A program made the position numbers and the translations under genes. Shown one piece after another: positions 25,660-34,274 of a stretch of DNA of 63,050 bases. Within the stretch, counting starts at the first letter, position 1; each line of letters starts with the position of its first letter. Origin of the DNA: Tropicibacter alexandrii (GTDB lineage Bacteria > Pseudomonadota > Alphaproteobacteria > Rhodobacterales > Rhodobacteraceae); contig NZ_RCTZ02000028.1 in the NCBI RefSeq assembly GCF_003667315.2, forward strand, positions 1 to 63,050, read 5' to 3'. The notes under the pieces are model-generated. The model was not told the origin of the DNA. It did not search any database and saw nothing but the letters and a program-made list of their open reading frames with translations.

Positions 25660-27540
25660 GTGATTCAGAAATTCCTTGGAGCGTTCATTGTCGCACTCGC
25701 AAGTGCGCTCGTCCTGTCCGGACCTGTCGCTGCGACGCCTGCCAAGGAGGCTCCATGGCTTCCCGAGGCGGCGGCCTACCGGCTGACTCTCTTCCTCGGA
25801 AATCTCGAACCGCTGCCTTGGGATGACGTCGGGACCGCCTGGGCCGAACCCTACCGGGGTTCGGAATTCTCTGTTGGTGCATTGGCATGGCTGGACGGCA
25901 ACAGCGACATCGGACCCGCCCCCCTTCTGGACGCCATCACTCGCGAAGACCGCCAGGCGGTCTTTGCCGAGGCGACGCGGCTGATCGCGCGCCGGATCGA
26001 CGAGGAACTGGACCGAGCAGTCATGGCCGACGACCCTGCACGTGCGCAGCAGGCCGTGCGGACAGCCCGAGAACTCTATCGCTCGTTCGCGGACGGTATC
26101 GCGGCTGCTGATCCCGACGCTTCGAGACGCATCGGCCTCGCCTGGCTGGAACTCAACAGCAGCACAGGTTCCGCCGGTGTTCTTGGTGCTGGTGCCACAC
26201 CCGCGAGTCGCAAAACCATGGAAGCCGCGCGCGAAGTCATCTCCCTCTATCTCGCCGAGAATTACCTCGTTGACGATTTCGCGCCGCGCCGGACGCTGAG
26301 CGCGCTGCCGGAAACTGTTGTCCTGAGTGGCCGCACCATCGAGGTGCCGCCTAGCCTGCCGCCGGGGTTTGACATCTTCGATCAGGATCCGCTGCCGCGC
26401 CTCGTCCTCAATTTCGAGGAGCAGGGCATCGACGAGACCGACCTGCCATTGGTGGCCTATGGCGACATGCTATTCGACAGCGCGCAAATCTTTGGCAATC
26501 CGGCGCAGGGTCTCGGGGTCGCTTGTTCGACCTGTCACAACCGATCGGACGTTAACCAGAGGCTTTTCATTCCGGGTGCGAGCCATCAACCAGGCGCGAT
26601 CGATGTCGATGGCGCCTTCTTCAACCCGATCTTCAATGACCGGCGTGATGATCCGATTGACATCCCCAGCCTCCGTGGCCTGCGCTTCACCGGGCCCTAC
26701 GGCCGCGATGGCCGCTTCGCCTCCTTGCGCGATTTCACCCGCAACGTCATCGTCAACGAGTTCGGCGGCGATGAACCGACGCCCTTCATGCTGGATGCTC
26801 TGCTCGCCTACATGCTCGAATTCGACTTCCTGCCCAACTCCATGCTGACACCGGATGGTCAGCTGACCGAAGCCGCTCCCGAGGCAGCGCAGCGCGGCGA
26901 AGCGATCTTCAATACACCCTTCGCGGCGCTCGGCGACCGTTCCTGCTCCAGCTGCCACGTCCCGGACACGAACTTCCTGGACCGGCAGGCCCATGATATC
27001 GGCTCGGTTGCGTTGGCCTACGATGGCGCCCGCACCGGTGCGATGGATACACCCACGCTGCTCGGCACCGTCTACACCGCGCCCTATTTCCACGACGGGT
27101 CGCTGCCGACCCTGGCCGCTGTCGTGGACTGGTTCGACGAATCGAAGTCGCTCGGCCTGACCGGAGCGGAACGGGCCGACCTGACGGCCTATCTGGAGAC
27201 CGTGGGCGCAGCGGACGAGCCCTATGAGGCATTCGACGCCGAGAACACCGCCTTCCGGCTGGCATTCTCCGAACTGACGACCTTCGCCTCGACGCTTGAT
27301 ACGCTGCTGCCGCAGCGGGATGCAAAACATATCCTGCTGCTGACCGACACCGTGGCCGCGGACCTTTCGGCGGACGCCAGCACAATGTCGAACCTGGCTG
27401 CGCGGCCTGAAGTCTACGCGTTGGCCCAACGTCTGGCCGAGGTTGGTGACGCCGTTCGTACTGATGACTGGGTGGCTGCCGAAACAAGCTGGACCGCGTT
27501 CAAGTCCGAAGCCGACGCAATCGAAGAGAGGGCATTCTGA
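25660..27540 (+). CDS. Di-heme cytochrome c peroxidase/MauG-like protein
   Basis: A 626-residue exported protein. The signal peptide ends GPVAATP. Two c-type heme motifs are visible, CSTCH near residue 288 and CSSCH near residue 428. Distal-half features include PSLRGLRFTGPYGRDGRFAS and TPTLLGTVYTAPYFHDGS. An N-terminal helical extension of about 270 residues makes it roughly twice the size of a CcpA peroxidase. GTG at 25660 has GGAG 7 bases upstream. It is coupled by ATGA to a PhnD-like binding protein and probably supplies redox chemistry for metal acquisition. Confidence 0.85.
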   Translation: MIQKFLGAFIVALASALVLSGPVAATPAKEAPWLPEAAAYRLTLFLGNLEPLPWDDVGTAWAEPYRGSEFSVGALAWLDGNSDIGPAPLLDAITREDRQAVFAEATRLIARRIDEELDRAVMADDPARAQQAVRTARELYRSFADGIAAADPDASRRIGLAWLELNSSTGSAGVLGAGATPASRKTMEAAREVISLYLAENYLVDDFAPRRTLSALPETVVLSGRTIEVPPSLPPGFDIFDQDPLPRLVLNFEEQGIDETDLPLVAYGDMLFDSAQIFGNPAQGLGVACSTCHNRSDVNQRLFIPGASHQPGAIDVDGAFFNPIFNDRRDDPIDIPSLRGLRFTGPYGRDGRFASLRDFTRNVIVNEFGGDEPTPFMLDALLAYMLEFDFLPNSMLTPDGQLTEAAPEAAQRGEAIFNTPFAALGDRSCSSCHVPDTNFLDRQAHDIGSVALAYDGARTGAMDTPTLLGTVYTAPYFHDGSLPTLAAVVDWFDESKSLGLTGAERADLTAYLETVGAADEPYEAFDAENTAFRLAFSELTTFASTLDTLLPQRDAKHILLLTDTVAADLSADASTMSNLAARPEVYALAQRLAEVGDAVRTDDWVAAETSWTAFKSEADAIEERAF

Positions 27541-28415
27541 TGGCGATCCATATGAACCGCAGAACGATGTTGGCGCTGGCCGCTGCGGGCGCAGTATCGC
27601 TCGCAACCCCGCTGGCCGCGCAGGACACTGCGTTGCGGCTGGCTTTCATCCCGCAGGAGAACCCCGAGAAGCTCCTGGGCGACATAGAGGCCATCAGCGG
27701 CTGGCTGGCCAGTGAGATCGGCGTCCCCGTCGAAGGGTTCGTCACCATCGACCATGCGGCGGCGGTCGAGGCGCTGAGAAACGGCGACGCCGACATCTCC
27801 TTCATGGGCGCCCTGCCCTTCGTTCTGGCCGAGGCCGAGATCGGCGCGGTGCCGCTTCTCTCCGAGGTCTACCGCGACGCGCCGAGTTATACGGGACGCA
27901 TTTTCGTGCGTCGCGACAGTGGCATCGGCGCGCTTGCAGACCTGCGCGGACGCGACATCGCATTCGCCGATCCGATCTCGGAATCGGGCTATCTCTACCC
28001 GCTCGCCGAATTCGTCGAGGCTCGGCTGATCGACGGCCCAGGCGCGGCGGAGGCATTCTTCGGCCGCGTCTTCTTCGCAGGCGGCTATCAGCAGGCCATG
28101 CAGGCGATGGCCGAAGGTCTGGTCGACGCTGCGGGTGCCAGCCAGTATGCCGACCTGCTCCTGACGCCGCAGCAGCAAGCACAGGTGACATGGATCGCGG
28201 AAAGCCCGCCAATCCCCAGCCATGTCGTGATCGCGCGACCCGGGTTGGATGCCGAGGTGCAAGACCGCTTCACCAACGCGATGCTGCGGCTCAACGAGCC
28301 CGAGAACCGCGACAAGCTGCGCTATCTCTACGGGCCGGACGGCTATGTCAGGGCCGACCCTGCCGCCTATGACGGCGTGCGCGACATGGCACGGCGATAT
28401 GGGCTCCTGGAATGA
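27540..28415 (+). CDS. PhnD-like ABC transporter substrate-binding protein
   Basis: A 291-residue periplasmic binding protein. It has a Tat/Sec-type signal (MNRRTMLALAAAGAVSLATP), the PhnD-family opening LRLAFIPQENPEKLLGDIEA, and the GDADISFMGALPF and LRGRDIAFADPISESGYLYP segments. PhnD relatives usually bind phosphonate or phosphite. Here the neighbours are MntR and a di-heme protein, so the ligand may instead be a metal complex. Coupled on both sides by 4-base overlaps. Confidence 0.82.
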   Translation: MAIHMNRRTMLALAAAGAVSLATPLAAQDTALRLAFIPQENPEKLLGDIEAISGWLASEIGVPVEGFVTIDHAAAVEALRNGDADISFMGALPFVLAEAEIGAVPLLSEVYRDAPSYTGRIFVRRDSGIGALADLRGRDIAFADPISESGYLYPLAEFVEARLIDGPGAAEAFFGRVFFAGGYQQAMQAMAEGLVDAAGASQYADLLLTPQQQAQVTWIAESPPIPSHVVIARPGLDAEVQDRFTNAMLRLNEPENRDKLRYLYGPDGYVRADPAAYDGVRDMARRYGLLE

Positions 28416-29194
28416 CCACCGCCATCCGGATCGACGACCTGAACTTTGCCCATCCGGGCGGGAGTGTTCCGGCGCTGGAGCGAGTCTCGCTTACGATTTC
28501 GACCGGCGAAAGCGTCGCTTTGCTCGGCCCGTCCGGGGCAGGAAAAACAACGCTGCTGGCATTGCTCGATGGCAGGCTCCACGGCTGGCGCGGGCGCGTT
28601 TCAGTCTTGGGTGCGCCGCTCGATCCAGACCAACCGCCGCCGCGCGCAAGCCGACCTGATACCGGTTTCGTATTTCAGGAATTCGCCTTGGTCGAACGCT
28701 CCACGGTTCTGCGCAACGTGCTCAACGGCCGCCTAGGCCGGATGGCGCCCCTGCGCGCCCTGCTGGGGTCGCCAAGGCCACATGATCTCGACATTGCGCG
28801 CACAGCCCTCACTGATTGCGGCATTGCCGATCTCGCCGAACGCCGGGTCGACAGTCTCAGCGGCGGCCAGCGGCAGCGCGTGGCCATTGCGCGGTGTCTC
28901 GCGCAGGAGCCACGGCTGATCCTCGCCGACGAGCCGGTGAGCAACCTCGACCCCACCCGCGCTGGGGAGGTCTTGGCGCTGCTGACCGGGGCGGCGCAAG
29001 CGCGCGGCGCAACGGCGCTGTTTTCCTCGCACCAGCCCGACCTGGCGCGGCGTTTCGCGCAGCGCATCATCGGCATGCGGAACGGGCGGATCGTGTTCGA
29101 TGTGCCGACATCCGAGTTGCAGGACGAGGCGACGGCGGCTCTCTACCGGGAGGCAGAGCCGATGCCCGGTTCCGGCCTCCGGGCGGTGTCCTGA
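28412..29194 (+). CDS. PhnC-like ABC transporter ATPase
   Basis: A 260-residue nucleotide-binding subunit with Walker A LLGPSGAGKTTLLALL, Q-loop VFQEFALVERSTVLRN, signature SLSGGQRQRVAIAR, Walker B LILADEPVSNLDP and H-loop FSSHQPDLA. Length and the VLRNVLNGRLGR segment agree with the PhnC group. It pairs with the PhnD- and PhnE-like subunits. Confidence 0.9.
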   Translation: MTTAIRIDDLNFAHPGGSVPALERVSLTISTGESVALLGPSGAGKTTLLALLDGRLHGWRGRVSVLGAPLDPDQPPPRASRPDTGFVFQEFALVERSTVLRNVLNGRLGRMAPLRALLGSPRPHDLDIARTALTDCGIADLAERRVDSLSGGQRQRVAIARCLAQEPRLILADEPVSNLDPTRAGEVLALLTGAAQARGATALFSSHQPDLARRFAQRIIGMRNGRIVFDVPTSELQDEATAALYREAEPMPGSGLRAVS

Positions 29195-29952
29195 TGGGCC
29201 ACCGCAGGTTCGGCGGCTTCGCGACCAGCACCCTGATCGCAGGCGCAATCCTCTGGTCCTTCGCCACGACCGATGTCGAGTTGTCGCGTCTCGTTTCGGC
29301 CGGTCCGCGGATCGCTGACTTTCTCGGGCGGATGTTCCCGCCCGATCCGACAGTGATGGCCGAGATCAGGAAGGGCAGCGCGGAAACGCTGAGAATAGCG
29401 ATCCTCGGTTCCCTCGGCGCTGTGATCCTGTCGATCCCTCTGGCCATCCTCGCCTCCGAGACCATGGTCTCGCGCATGGTGTTCGGCCCTGTGCGCGCGC
29501 TGCTGGCCTTTATCCGGGCCGTGCCGCTGATCCTCGTGGCCATGCTTATGGTGGGCGCTGTCGGGCTCGGGCCGCTGCCCGGCATCATCGCGGTCGCCTT
29601 TCATGCAACGGGGATGCTCGCCAAGTTCTATGCCGAGGCGATCGACGGCGTGTCCCGCGCGCCGATCGCAGCACTGGAAAGCGCCGGCGCCGGACCGCTC
29701 GTGCGGCTCAGGCATGCGATCTGGCCGCAGATGGCCCCAGTCATTGCCCGCGACACGATTTTCCGGTTCGAACTGAACCTGCGCGAGTCGCTGATCCTCG
29801 GCATCGTCGGCGCGGGTGGGATCGGCTTCTACATCCAGACCTACGTGAGATCCTTCCAGTATGATAAGGCCGCCAGCGTCACGATTGCGGTCGTCGTCAT
29901 GGTCATGGCCATTGAGGCGATCAACGTCGCACTGCGGCGCCGCTTCACCTGA
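29194..29952 (+). CDS. PhnE-like ABC transporter permease
   Basis: A 252-residue inner-membrane permease with about six helices and the cytoplasmic coupling motif (EAIDGVSRAPIAALESAGAG). The C-terminal half has RFELNLRESLILGIVGAGGI, a PhnE hallmark. The ATG lies in TGATG with the ATPase stop. Longer readings upstream in this frame run through the ATPase gene and are not used. It ends the MntR-linked unit, 4 bases before the tail of a minus-strand gene. Confidence 0.88.
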   Translation: MGHRRFGGFATSTLIAGAILWSFATTDVELSRLVSAGPRIADFLGRMFPPDPTVMAEIRKGSAETLRIAILGSLGAVILSIPLAILASETMVSRMVFGPVRALLAFIRAVPLILVAMLMVGAVGLGPLPGIIAVAFHATGMLAKFYAEAIDGVSRAPIAALESAGAGPLVRLRHAIWPQMAPVIARDTIFRFELNLRESLILGIVGAGGIGFYIQTYVRSFQYDKAASVTIAVVVMVMAIEAINVALRRRFT

Positions 29953-29955
29953 TCC

Positions 29956-30468
29956 TTAGGCGTAAATGTCGATCGGTGTCCCGTCCCTGACCATGGCATA
30001 GATTTCCTCGATCTGGCGGTCAGTGACGGCGATGCAGCCTGCCGTCCAGTCGCGGACATTCATTGGGTCGATCCCCTTGCGCGGTCCTCCGTGGATGAAA
30101 ATGTCGCCACCGGGCGACTTTCCTTGAGCCTGCGCAAAAGCGATGTCTGCCGCGTTGGGATATGAGATGCCAATCGACAGGTGAAAGAGGCTCTCCGGGT
30201 TGCGCCGATCAATCACGTAGGAGCCCTCCGGCGTACGGCCGTCCCCCTCGAACTGCTTGTGACCTTCGGGCGCGAAGCCTAATCCGATGGGATAGGTCCG
30301 CAAGACGTCATCCACCCCGTCCAGAACCAGAAACCGCTGTGCCTTATACATGCGTAGCCGGGTCACTTCGGGTCCGTTGTAAGACCGGAACTTGCTGGCA
30401 CAACCTGACAGGAAGGAGGCCAATCCGCCCATCAAAAAGGCGCGCCGTGGAAATCTGGTGTTTGTCAC
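29956..30468 (-). CDS. L,D-transpeptidase-type (YkuD) lipoprotein, YafK-like motif
   Basis: A 170-residue envelope protein with a twin-arginine/lipoprotein-like start (RRAFLMGGLASFLSGCASK) and lipobox LSGC. The YkuD domain has the histidine in DIFIHGGPRKG and the catalytic cysteine in WTAGCIAVTD. The WTxGCIAV form resembles YafK/DpaA-type enzymes, which act on the Braun lipoprotein-peptidoglycan link, rather than the ErfK form. It follows the P-type ATPase on the same strand after 63 bases, so it probably reads from promoter P4. Confidence 0.82.
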   Translation of the reverse strand: MTNTRFPRRAFLMGGLASFLSGCASKFRSYNGPEVTRLRMYKAQRFLVLDGVDDVLRTYPIGLGFAPEGHKQFEGDGRTPEGSYVIDRRNPESLFHLSIGISYPNAADIAFAQAQGKSPGGDIFIHGGPRKGIDPMNVRDWTAGCIAVTDRQIEEIYAMVRDGTPIDIYA

Positions 30469-30531
30469 TGCTCGACGCCCCTTTTTGCGAGGTCTGTTGG
30501 TGCCAGAGGTTACTCTACCGAAGACGTCGGA

Positions 30532-32928
30532 TCAATGACCGTGCGCCAGTGCTCCCTTCGCCATCTGCTCGCCCACCGGTTCACCGCCCGAAGGCCCGTC
30601 CTTGATCCGATGGCCGTTCAAAAGCCGCAGCGCATTGGCGACCACCAACAGGGAAACGCCTACATCCGCAGCGATGGCGCCCCACATCGAGGCCATCCCG
30701 AACGCGGTCAGCCCGACGAACAGCGCCTTTGTTGCCAGCGATATACCGATATTCTGGTGGATAATCGTCATTGTCCGCCGAGAGTGAGTAATCAGCCACG
30801 GCACTCGAGCCAGATCGTCGGTCATCAGTGCAATATCTGCCGTTTCGATCGCCGCATCCGATCCGACAGCCCCCATGGCAATGGCATAATGCGCGCGCGC
30901 CATTGCGGGCGCGTCGTTCACGCCGTCGCCGATCATCGCCACCATATCGTGGCATTCCACCAGTTCCTCGATGGCCTTCACCTTGTCTTCTGGCAAGAGT
31001 TCGGCGCGCACCTCGTCAATGCCGACCTCGGCCGCCACCGCACGTGCGGTGCGTTCGTTGTCGCCCGTCAACATCACGATTGTCTTCACACCCTGCGCGT
31101 GCAGACGCGCAACGATACCCTTTGCATCGGGGCAAATGCGGTCACGAAGCTCCAGCACGCCGGTCACGCCGGTCTCGTCACCCACGGCAACCAGGGTGCT
31201 GCCTGCCCCTTCGATCCGGTCCCGAAGATCCGCCGGAATGGCATTGCTGAAACCTTTCTCTTGGGCAAACCGATCTGATCCGAGCCAGATCGCGCGCCGG
31301 TCGGCGCGTCCTTCGAGCCCGCGCCCAGGCACGGTCCGCGTGTCCTCTGCGGCAGACACGGAAACACCATCGCTTTCTGCGCGCGCGAGGATGGCGCGTG
31401 CCAGCGGGTGCGAGGACCGCGCCTCCAGACTGGCTGCCAGCGTGATGATTTCGCGAGCGGAGGCTTCACCCAGCGGGTGAACCGCCGCCACCTCAGGCTC
31501 GCCCATGGTGATCGTTCCCGTCTTGTCCATCGCCAGCGCTGTGGTGCGCCCTGGCGCTTCGACATAAGCGCCGCCCTTGATGAGCACCCCTGCTCGCGCC
31601 GAAGCGGCCAGCGCTGCTACAATGGACACCGGCGTAGAAATGACCAGTGCGCAAGGACATGCGATGACAAGAAGGACCAGCGCATTGTAGAACCAATAGT
31701 CCCAGGCGCCGCCGAGCAAGAGTGGCGGCACCACCGCGATGGTGATCGCCACCGCCATCACGATGGGTGTATAAATGCGCGCGAATTTCGCCACCCATTG
31801 CTCGACCGGCGCGCGGCGGGCATGGGCATCACCGACCAGACGGATGATCTTGGCCAACACTGTGTCGGAAGCTGCCTTGGTCGCTCGTACCGTCAGTGTG
31901 CCTTCGCCGTTGATCGTGCCGGCATAGACCTCATCGCCCGGCTCCTTTGGCACGAGCGCGCTTTCTCCGGTAATGGGAGCCTGATCGACGGCTCCCGCCC
32001 CCTCCACCACTTCACCGTCGAGGGGGATGCGGTCGCCGCCGCGCACAATGAAGCGATCGTTCACGGCGACCTCTGCCGCAGGCACATCGGTTTCGCTGCC
32101 ATCTGATCGGATCACCCGAGCTGTCGGCGGCGCCAGATCCAGCAAGGCCGATACCGCGTTGCGGGCCCGCCCCACACTCCAGCTCTCAAGGTAAAGCGAA
32201 AGTGAGAAGAAAAACGCAACCGTCGCGGCCTCGAAGAATTCGCCCAGCCCGATGGCACCCGCCACTGCGACCACCATCAACAAGTTCATGTCAGGGGAAA
32301 ACCGTCGCGCGGAAGACCAAGCCTTGGGCGCGACCAGCCAGACCCCGAAGAGAATTGCCACCGCGAATAACCCTGCTTCCGCGAGTGGCATCGGCATTTC
32401 TCCGTGCCCTGCGAATAGCCCGAGCGCACCACCCATGCCGGTTTCGACGATGTGGTAGAGAAAACCTGCCACCCAGAAGCCGCCGCTGAGCGCGGTAAAC
32501 CGCTTTTGACGTGCCAGATGCGCGGCCTGATTCTCTGCTGCGTTGTCGGCGTCCCACGGTTTTGCGCTCATGCCGGTACTCGCGACCAGTTGCGAAATCT
32601 CGTTGTCCGAAATCCCGACTGCGGTATCCAGAATTGTCATCCGCCCATTGATGACATCGAACGCCAGATGCTCAGTCCCGCCGACTTTTGGACCGACCAC
32701 CCTATTCAGGATTGCCACCTCTTCGGCACAATCCAGACCGGAAACTTGAAAACTTCGCCCATTCGACGGGATGGATTCTGCCGGTCCCGTGTTGGCTCCA
32801 GCACCGCAGCACGCAGCACCATCTCCATGAGAGTAGCGAGCTACGCTCGCATGTTTGTGATCATCAACATGATCGTGACTGCAGTCAGAGCTGTGCTTGT
32901 GGTCGTGGCGGTGGCCATTGGAAGACAT
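30532..32928 (-). CDS. Heavy-metal P-type ATPase (ZntA/CadA/PbrA-like)
   Basis: A 798-residue exporter of Zn/Cd/Pb-type cations. It has a very histidine-rich N-terminus (HRHDHKHSS) and a CC pair (DGAACCGAG). An HMA-like domain carries SGLDCAEEVAILN with a single cysteine. The core shows the CPC motif VIACPCALVIS, phosphorylation motif MDKTGTITMG, SSHPLARA and GDGVNDAPAM. The CPC with this N-terminus is the P1B-2 pattern. It is headed by the MerR-type promoter at 32962, and with PbrR-class regulator and LspA it recalls lead-resistance systems. Confidence 0.92.
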   Translation of the reverse strand: MSSNGHRHDHKHSSDCSHDHVDDHKHASVARYSHGDGAACCGAGANTGPAESIPSNGRSFQVSGLDCAEEVAILNRVVGPKVGGTEHLAFDVINGRMTILDTAVGISDNEISQLVASTGMSAKPWDADNAAENQAAHLARQKRFTALSGGFWVAGFLYHIVETGMGGALGLFAGHGEMPMPLAEAGLFAVAILFGVWLVAPKAWSSARRFSPDMNLLMVVAVAGAIGLGEFFEAATVAFFFSLSLYLESWSVGRARNAVSALLDLAPPTARVIRSDGSETDVPAAEVAVNDRFIVRGGDRIPLDGEVVEGAGAVDQAPITGESALVPKEPGDEVYAGTINGEGTLTVRATKAASDTVLAKIIRLVGDAHARRAPVEQWVAKFARIYTPIVMAVAITIAVVPPLLLGGAWDYWFYNALVLLVIACPCALVISTPVSIVAALAASARAGVLIKGGAYVEAPGRTTALAMDKTGTITMGEPEVAAVHPLGEASAREIITLAASLEARSSHPLARAILARAESDGVSVSAAEDTRTVPGRGLEGRADRRAIWLGSDRFAQEKGFSNAIPADLRDRIEGAGSTLVAVGDETGVTGVLELRDRICPDAKGIVARLHAQGVKTIVMLTGDNERTARAVAAEVGIDEVRAELLPEDKVKAIEELVECHDMVAMIGDGVNDAPAMARAHYAIAMGAVGSDAAIETADIALMTDDLARVPWLITHSRRTMTIIHQNIGISLATKALFVGLTAFGMASMWGAIAADVGVSLLVVANALRLLNGHRIKDGPSGGEPVGEQMAKGALAHGH

Positions 32929-32961
32929 GGGATTGACCTCGGGATTCGTTCATTCCACATT

Positions 32962-32992
32962 GAGATAGCCCCTACAGTAACTAGAGCTTCAA
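32962..32992 (-). promoter_or_regulatory. MerR-type promoter P4 (P-type ATPase)
   Basis: Minus-strand TTGAAG (32992-32987) and TATCTC (32967-32962) flank 19 bases beginning CTCTAGTTACTGTAGG. It lies 34 bases before the ATPase start and diverges from the small lipoprotein at 33098. It is the closest match to published ZntR/PbrR-type operators among the five. Confidence 0.85.
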
Positions 32993-33097
32993 GAGCTAAA
33001 ACAGAAACTTGGTCAAGTAAGGACACCGATCTGCGGAACCTTGAAACGCGTTGCCAAGTCTGTGGACGCGGCTGACCTGCCAAAAAGTGAGATAGAT

Positions 33098-33367
33098 ATG
33101 CTTCAAAAATATGCGGTGATCATGGTTGCAACATTGGCCCTGGCTGGCTGTGCGGTACCTCCGAAGGAAGACAACGATCCATTCAGGGTCGGGAATATTC
33201 CAGAATCTGTCGCAGCCCTCGCTGCACCCGACCAGGATCTCAACACGGCACGGCTACGTCCCGAAGATAATTGCTATTGGTATGCGCATAGTGGGCCTGT
33301 GGAAACGACCTTGGTCCCGTTGCGATCGGCAGGCGGCAATCCCATCTGCGTCGCGCGCCAATCCTGA
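33098..33367 (+). CDS. Small lipoprotein
   Basis: An 89-residue protein opening MLQKYAVIMVATLALAGCAV. The lipobox LAGC places the acylated cysteine at residue 18. The mature part is short and polar with a tail RSAGGNPICVARQS. The ATG at 33098 fits the signal; an upstream in-frame start would bury it. It is a possible substrate of the plasmid-encoded LspA/Lnt pair. Function unknown. Confidence 0.7.
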   Translation: MLQKYAVIMVATLALAGCAVPPKEDNDPFRVGNIPESVAALAAPDQDLNTARLRPEDNCYWYAHSGPVETTLVPLRSAGGNPICVARQS

Positions 33368-33406
33368 TTGACGCGTCCAAGCGTCGGATTGACGGCGCGG
33401 CTTGGG

Positions 33407-34072
33407 TCAACTCTGCGGAGTCACGCTGTCCTCGGCCGAATATAGGAACGCCATCGAGCCAATCTCCACATTCGGATACAGATCGTTTATGTGCGCCATG
33501 ACCATCCGGACGCAACCGGAACTTGCTCGGCCGCCGATGCTTCGCGGCTGTGGTGTACCATGGATGCGCAGATAGGTGTCTCGGTCCCCGACAAAGAGAT
33601 AAAGCGCCCGTGACCCGAGCGCGTTCTCAGGTCCGGGTTCCATACCGTCAGCGATATCGGCGTAGAGCTCCGGGTCGCGGTCAATCATGTTCTGTGTTGG
33701 CTGCCAATGCGGCCACCTGACCTTGCGCTTAATCGTGTAGACACCCGGCTCATAAAGTTTGCCACGAGCAATCGCTACGCCATAGCGCATCGCCGTTCCG
33801 CCTTCCTCGATATGGTAAAGATAGCGCGCAACAGCATCGACATGGATGTCACCGGCCACAAGACCATCTTTAGCTACAACCCGCTGCGGCAGAAAGCGCG
33901 GATGCAGGCCCCACGGGTTTGATGTGGCTGGATTATAGCCCGGCGGTGTAACCTGTGCATCCCAAGCAGCCTTTTCCGCTTCAGTGGGCCAGGTGTCAGC
34001 GAGGAGCGGACTCGAGATAGACGCCGAGAACAATGCGGTAGTCGTCTGGATGAAGTGTCGTCTTGTCAGCAT
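33407..34072 (-). CDS. L,D-transpeptidase (YkuD, ErfK-type)
   Basis: A 221-residue periplasmic enzyme forming 3-3 crosslinks or lipoprotein anchors in peptidoglycan. The signal is Tat-like (TRRHFIQTTTALFSASISSP). The catalytic segment reads RIHGTPQPRSIGGRASSGCV, and an upstream VYTIKRKVRWPHWQPTQNMI is typical for alphaproteobacterial ErfK proteins. It is transcribed alone from promoter P5. Together with the YafK-like protein, two chemically opposed wall enzymes fall under the same regulator. Confidence 0.88.
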   Translation of the reverse strand: MLTRRHFIQTTTALFSASISSPLLADTWPTEAEKAAWDAQVTPPGYNPATSNPWGLHPRFLPQRVVAKDGLVAGDIHVDAVARYLYHIEEGGTAMRYGVAIARGKLYEPGVYTIKRKVRWPHWQPTQNMIDRDPELYADIADGMEPGPENALGSRALYLFVGDRDTYLRIHGTPQPRSIGGRASSGCVRMVMAHINDLYPNVEIGSMAFLYSAEDSVTPQS

Positions 34073-34130
34073 GTATCGTGCTCCGCGCAGTTTCTATTTC
34101 GGTGTCGGATCTGTCAGATCGATTTGCTCC

Positions 34131-34161
34131 ACGCTAAAACGTCTAGCAACTAGAGGTTCAA
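34131..34161 (-). promoter_or_regulatory. MerR-type promoter P5 (L,D-transpeptidase)
   Basis: Minus-strand TTGAAC (34161-34156) and TAGCGT (34136-34131) flank 19 bases that begin CTCTAGTTGCTAGACG. It lies 59 bases before the L,D-transpeptidase start. Spacing and the CTCTAGTTGCTAG dyad match the other four. Confidence 0.75.
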
Positions 34162-34274
34162 GGGTTAAATTTTCACTTAACCGCGAGAAGCAGAGGGTTG
34201 AATAGCGATTTCAATGCTAGACGTTCACGCGCCAACTGGGTCAGCAAAGGGCTAAATCCAAAAAGGCTTCTCTA

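Noticed and set aside
26470-27606. A 378-residue open frame on the minus strand opposite the di-heme peroxidase
   Set aside because: Antisense shadow; the plus strand encodes two heme motifs and couples to the ABC genes.
30469-30531. A sixth MerR-type promoter before the YafK-like gene
   Set aside because: AGAG-N4-CTCT is present, but no TTG-19-TA arrangement or CT(C/A)(T/C)AGT core could be placed; read-through from P4 explains expression.
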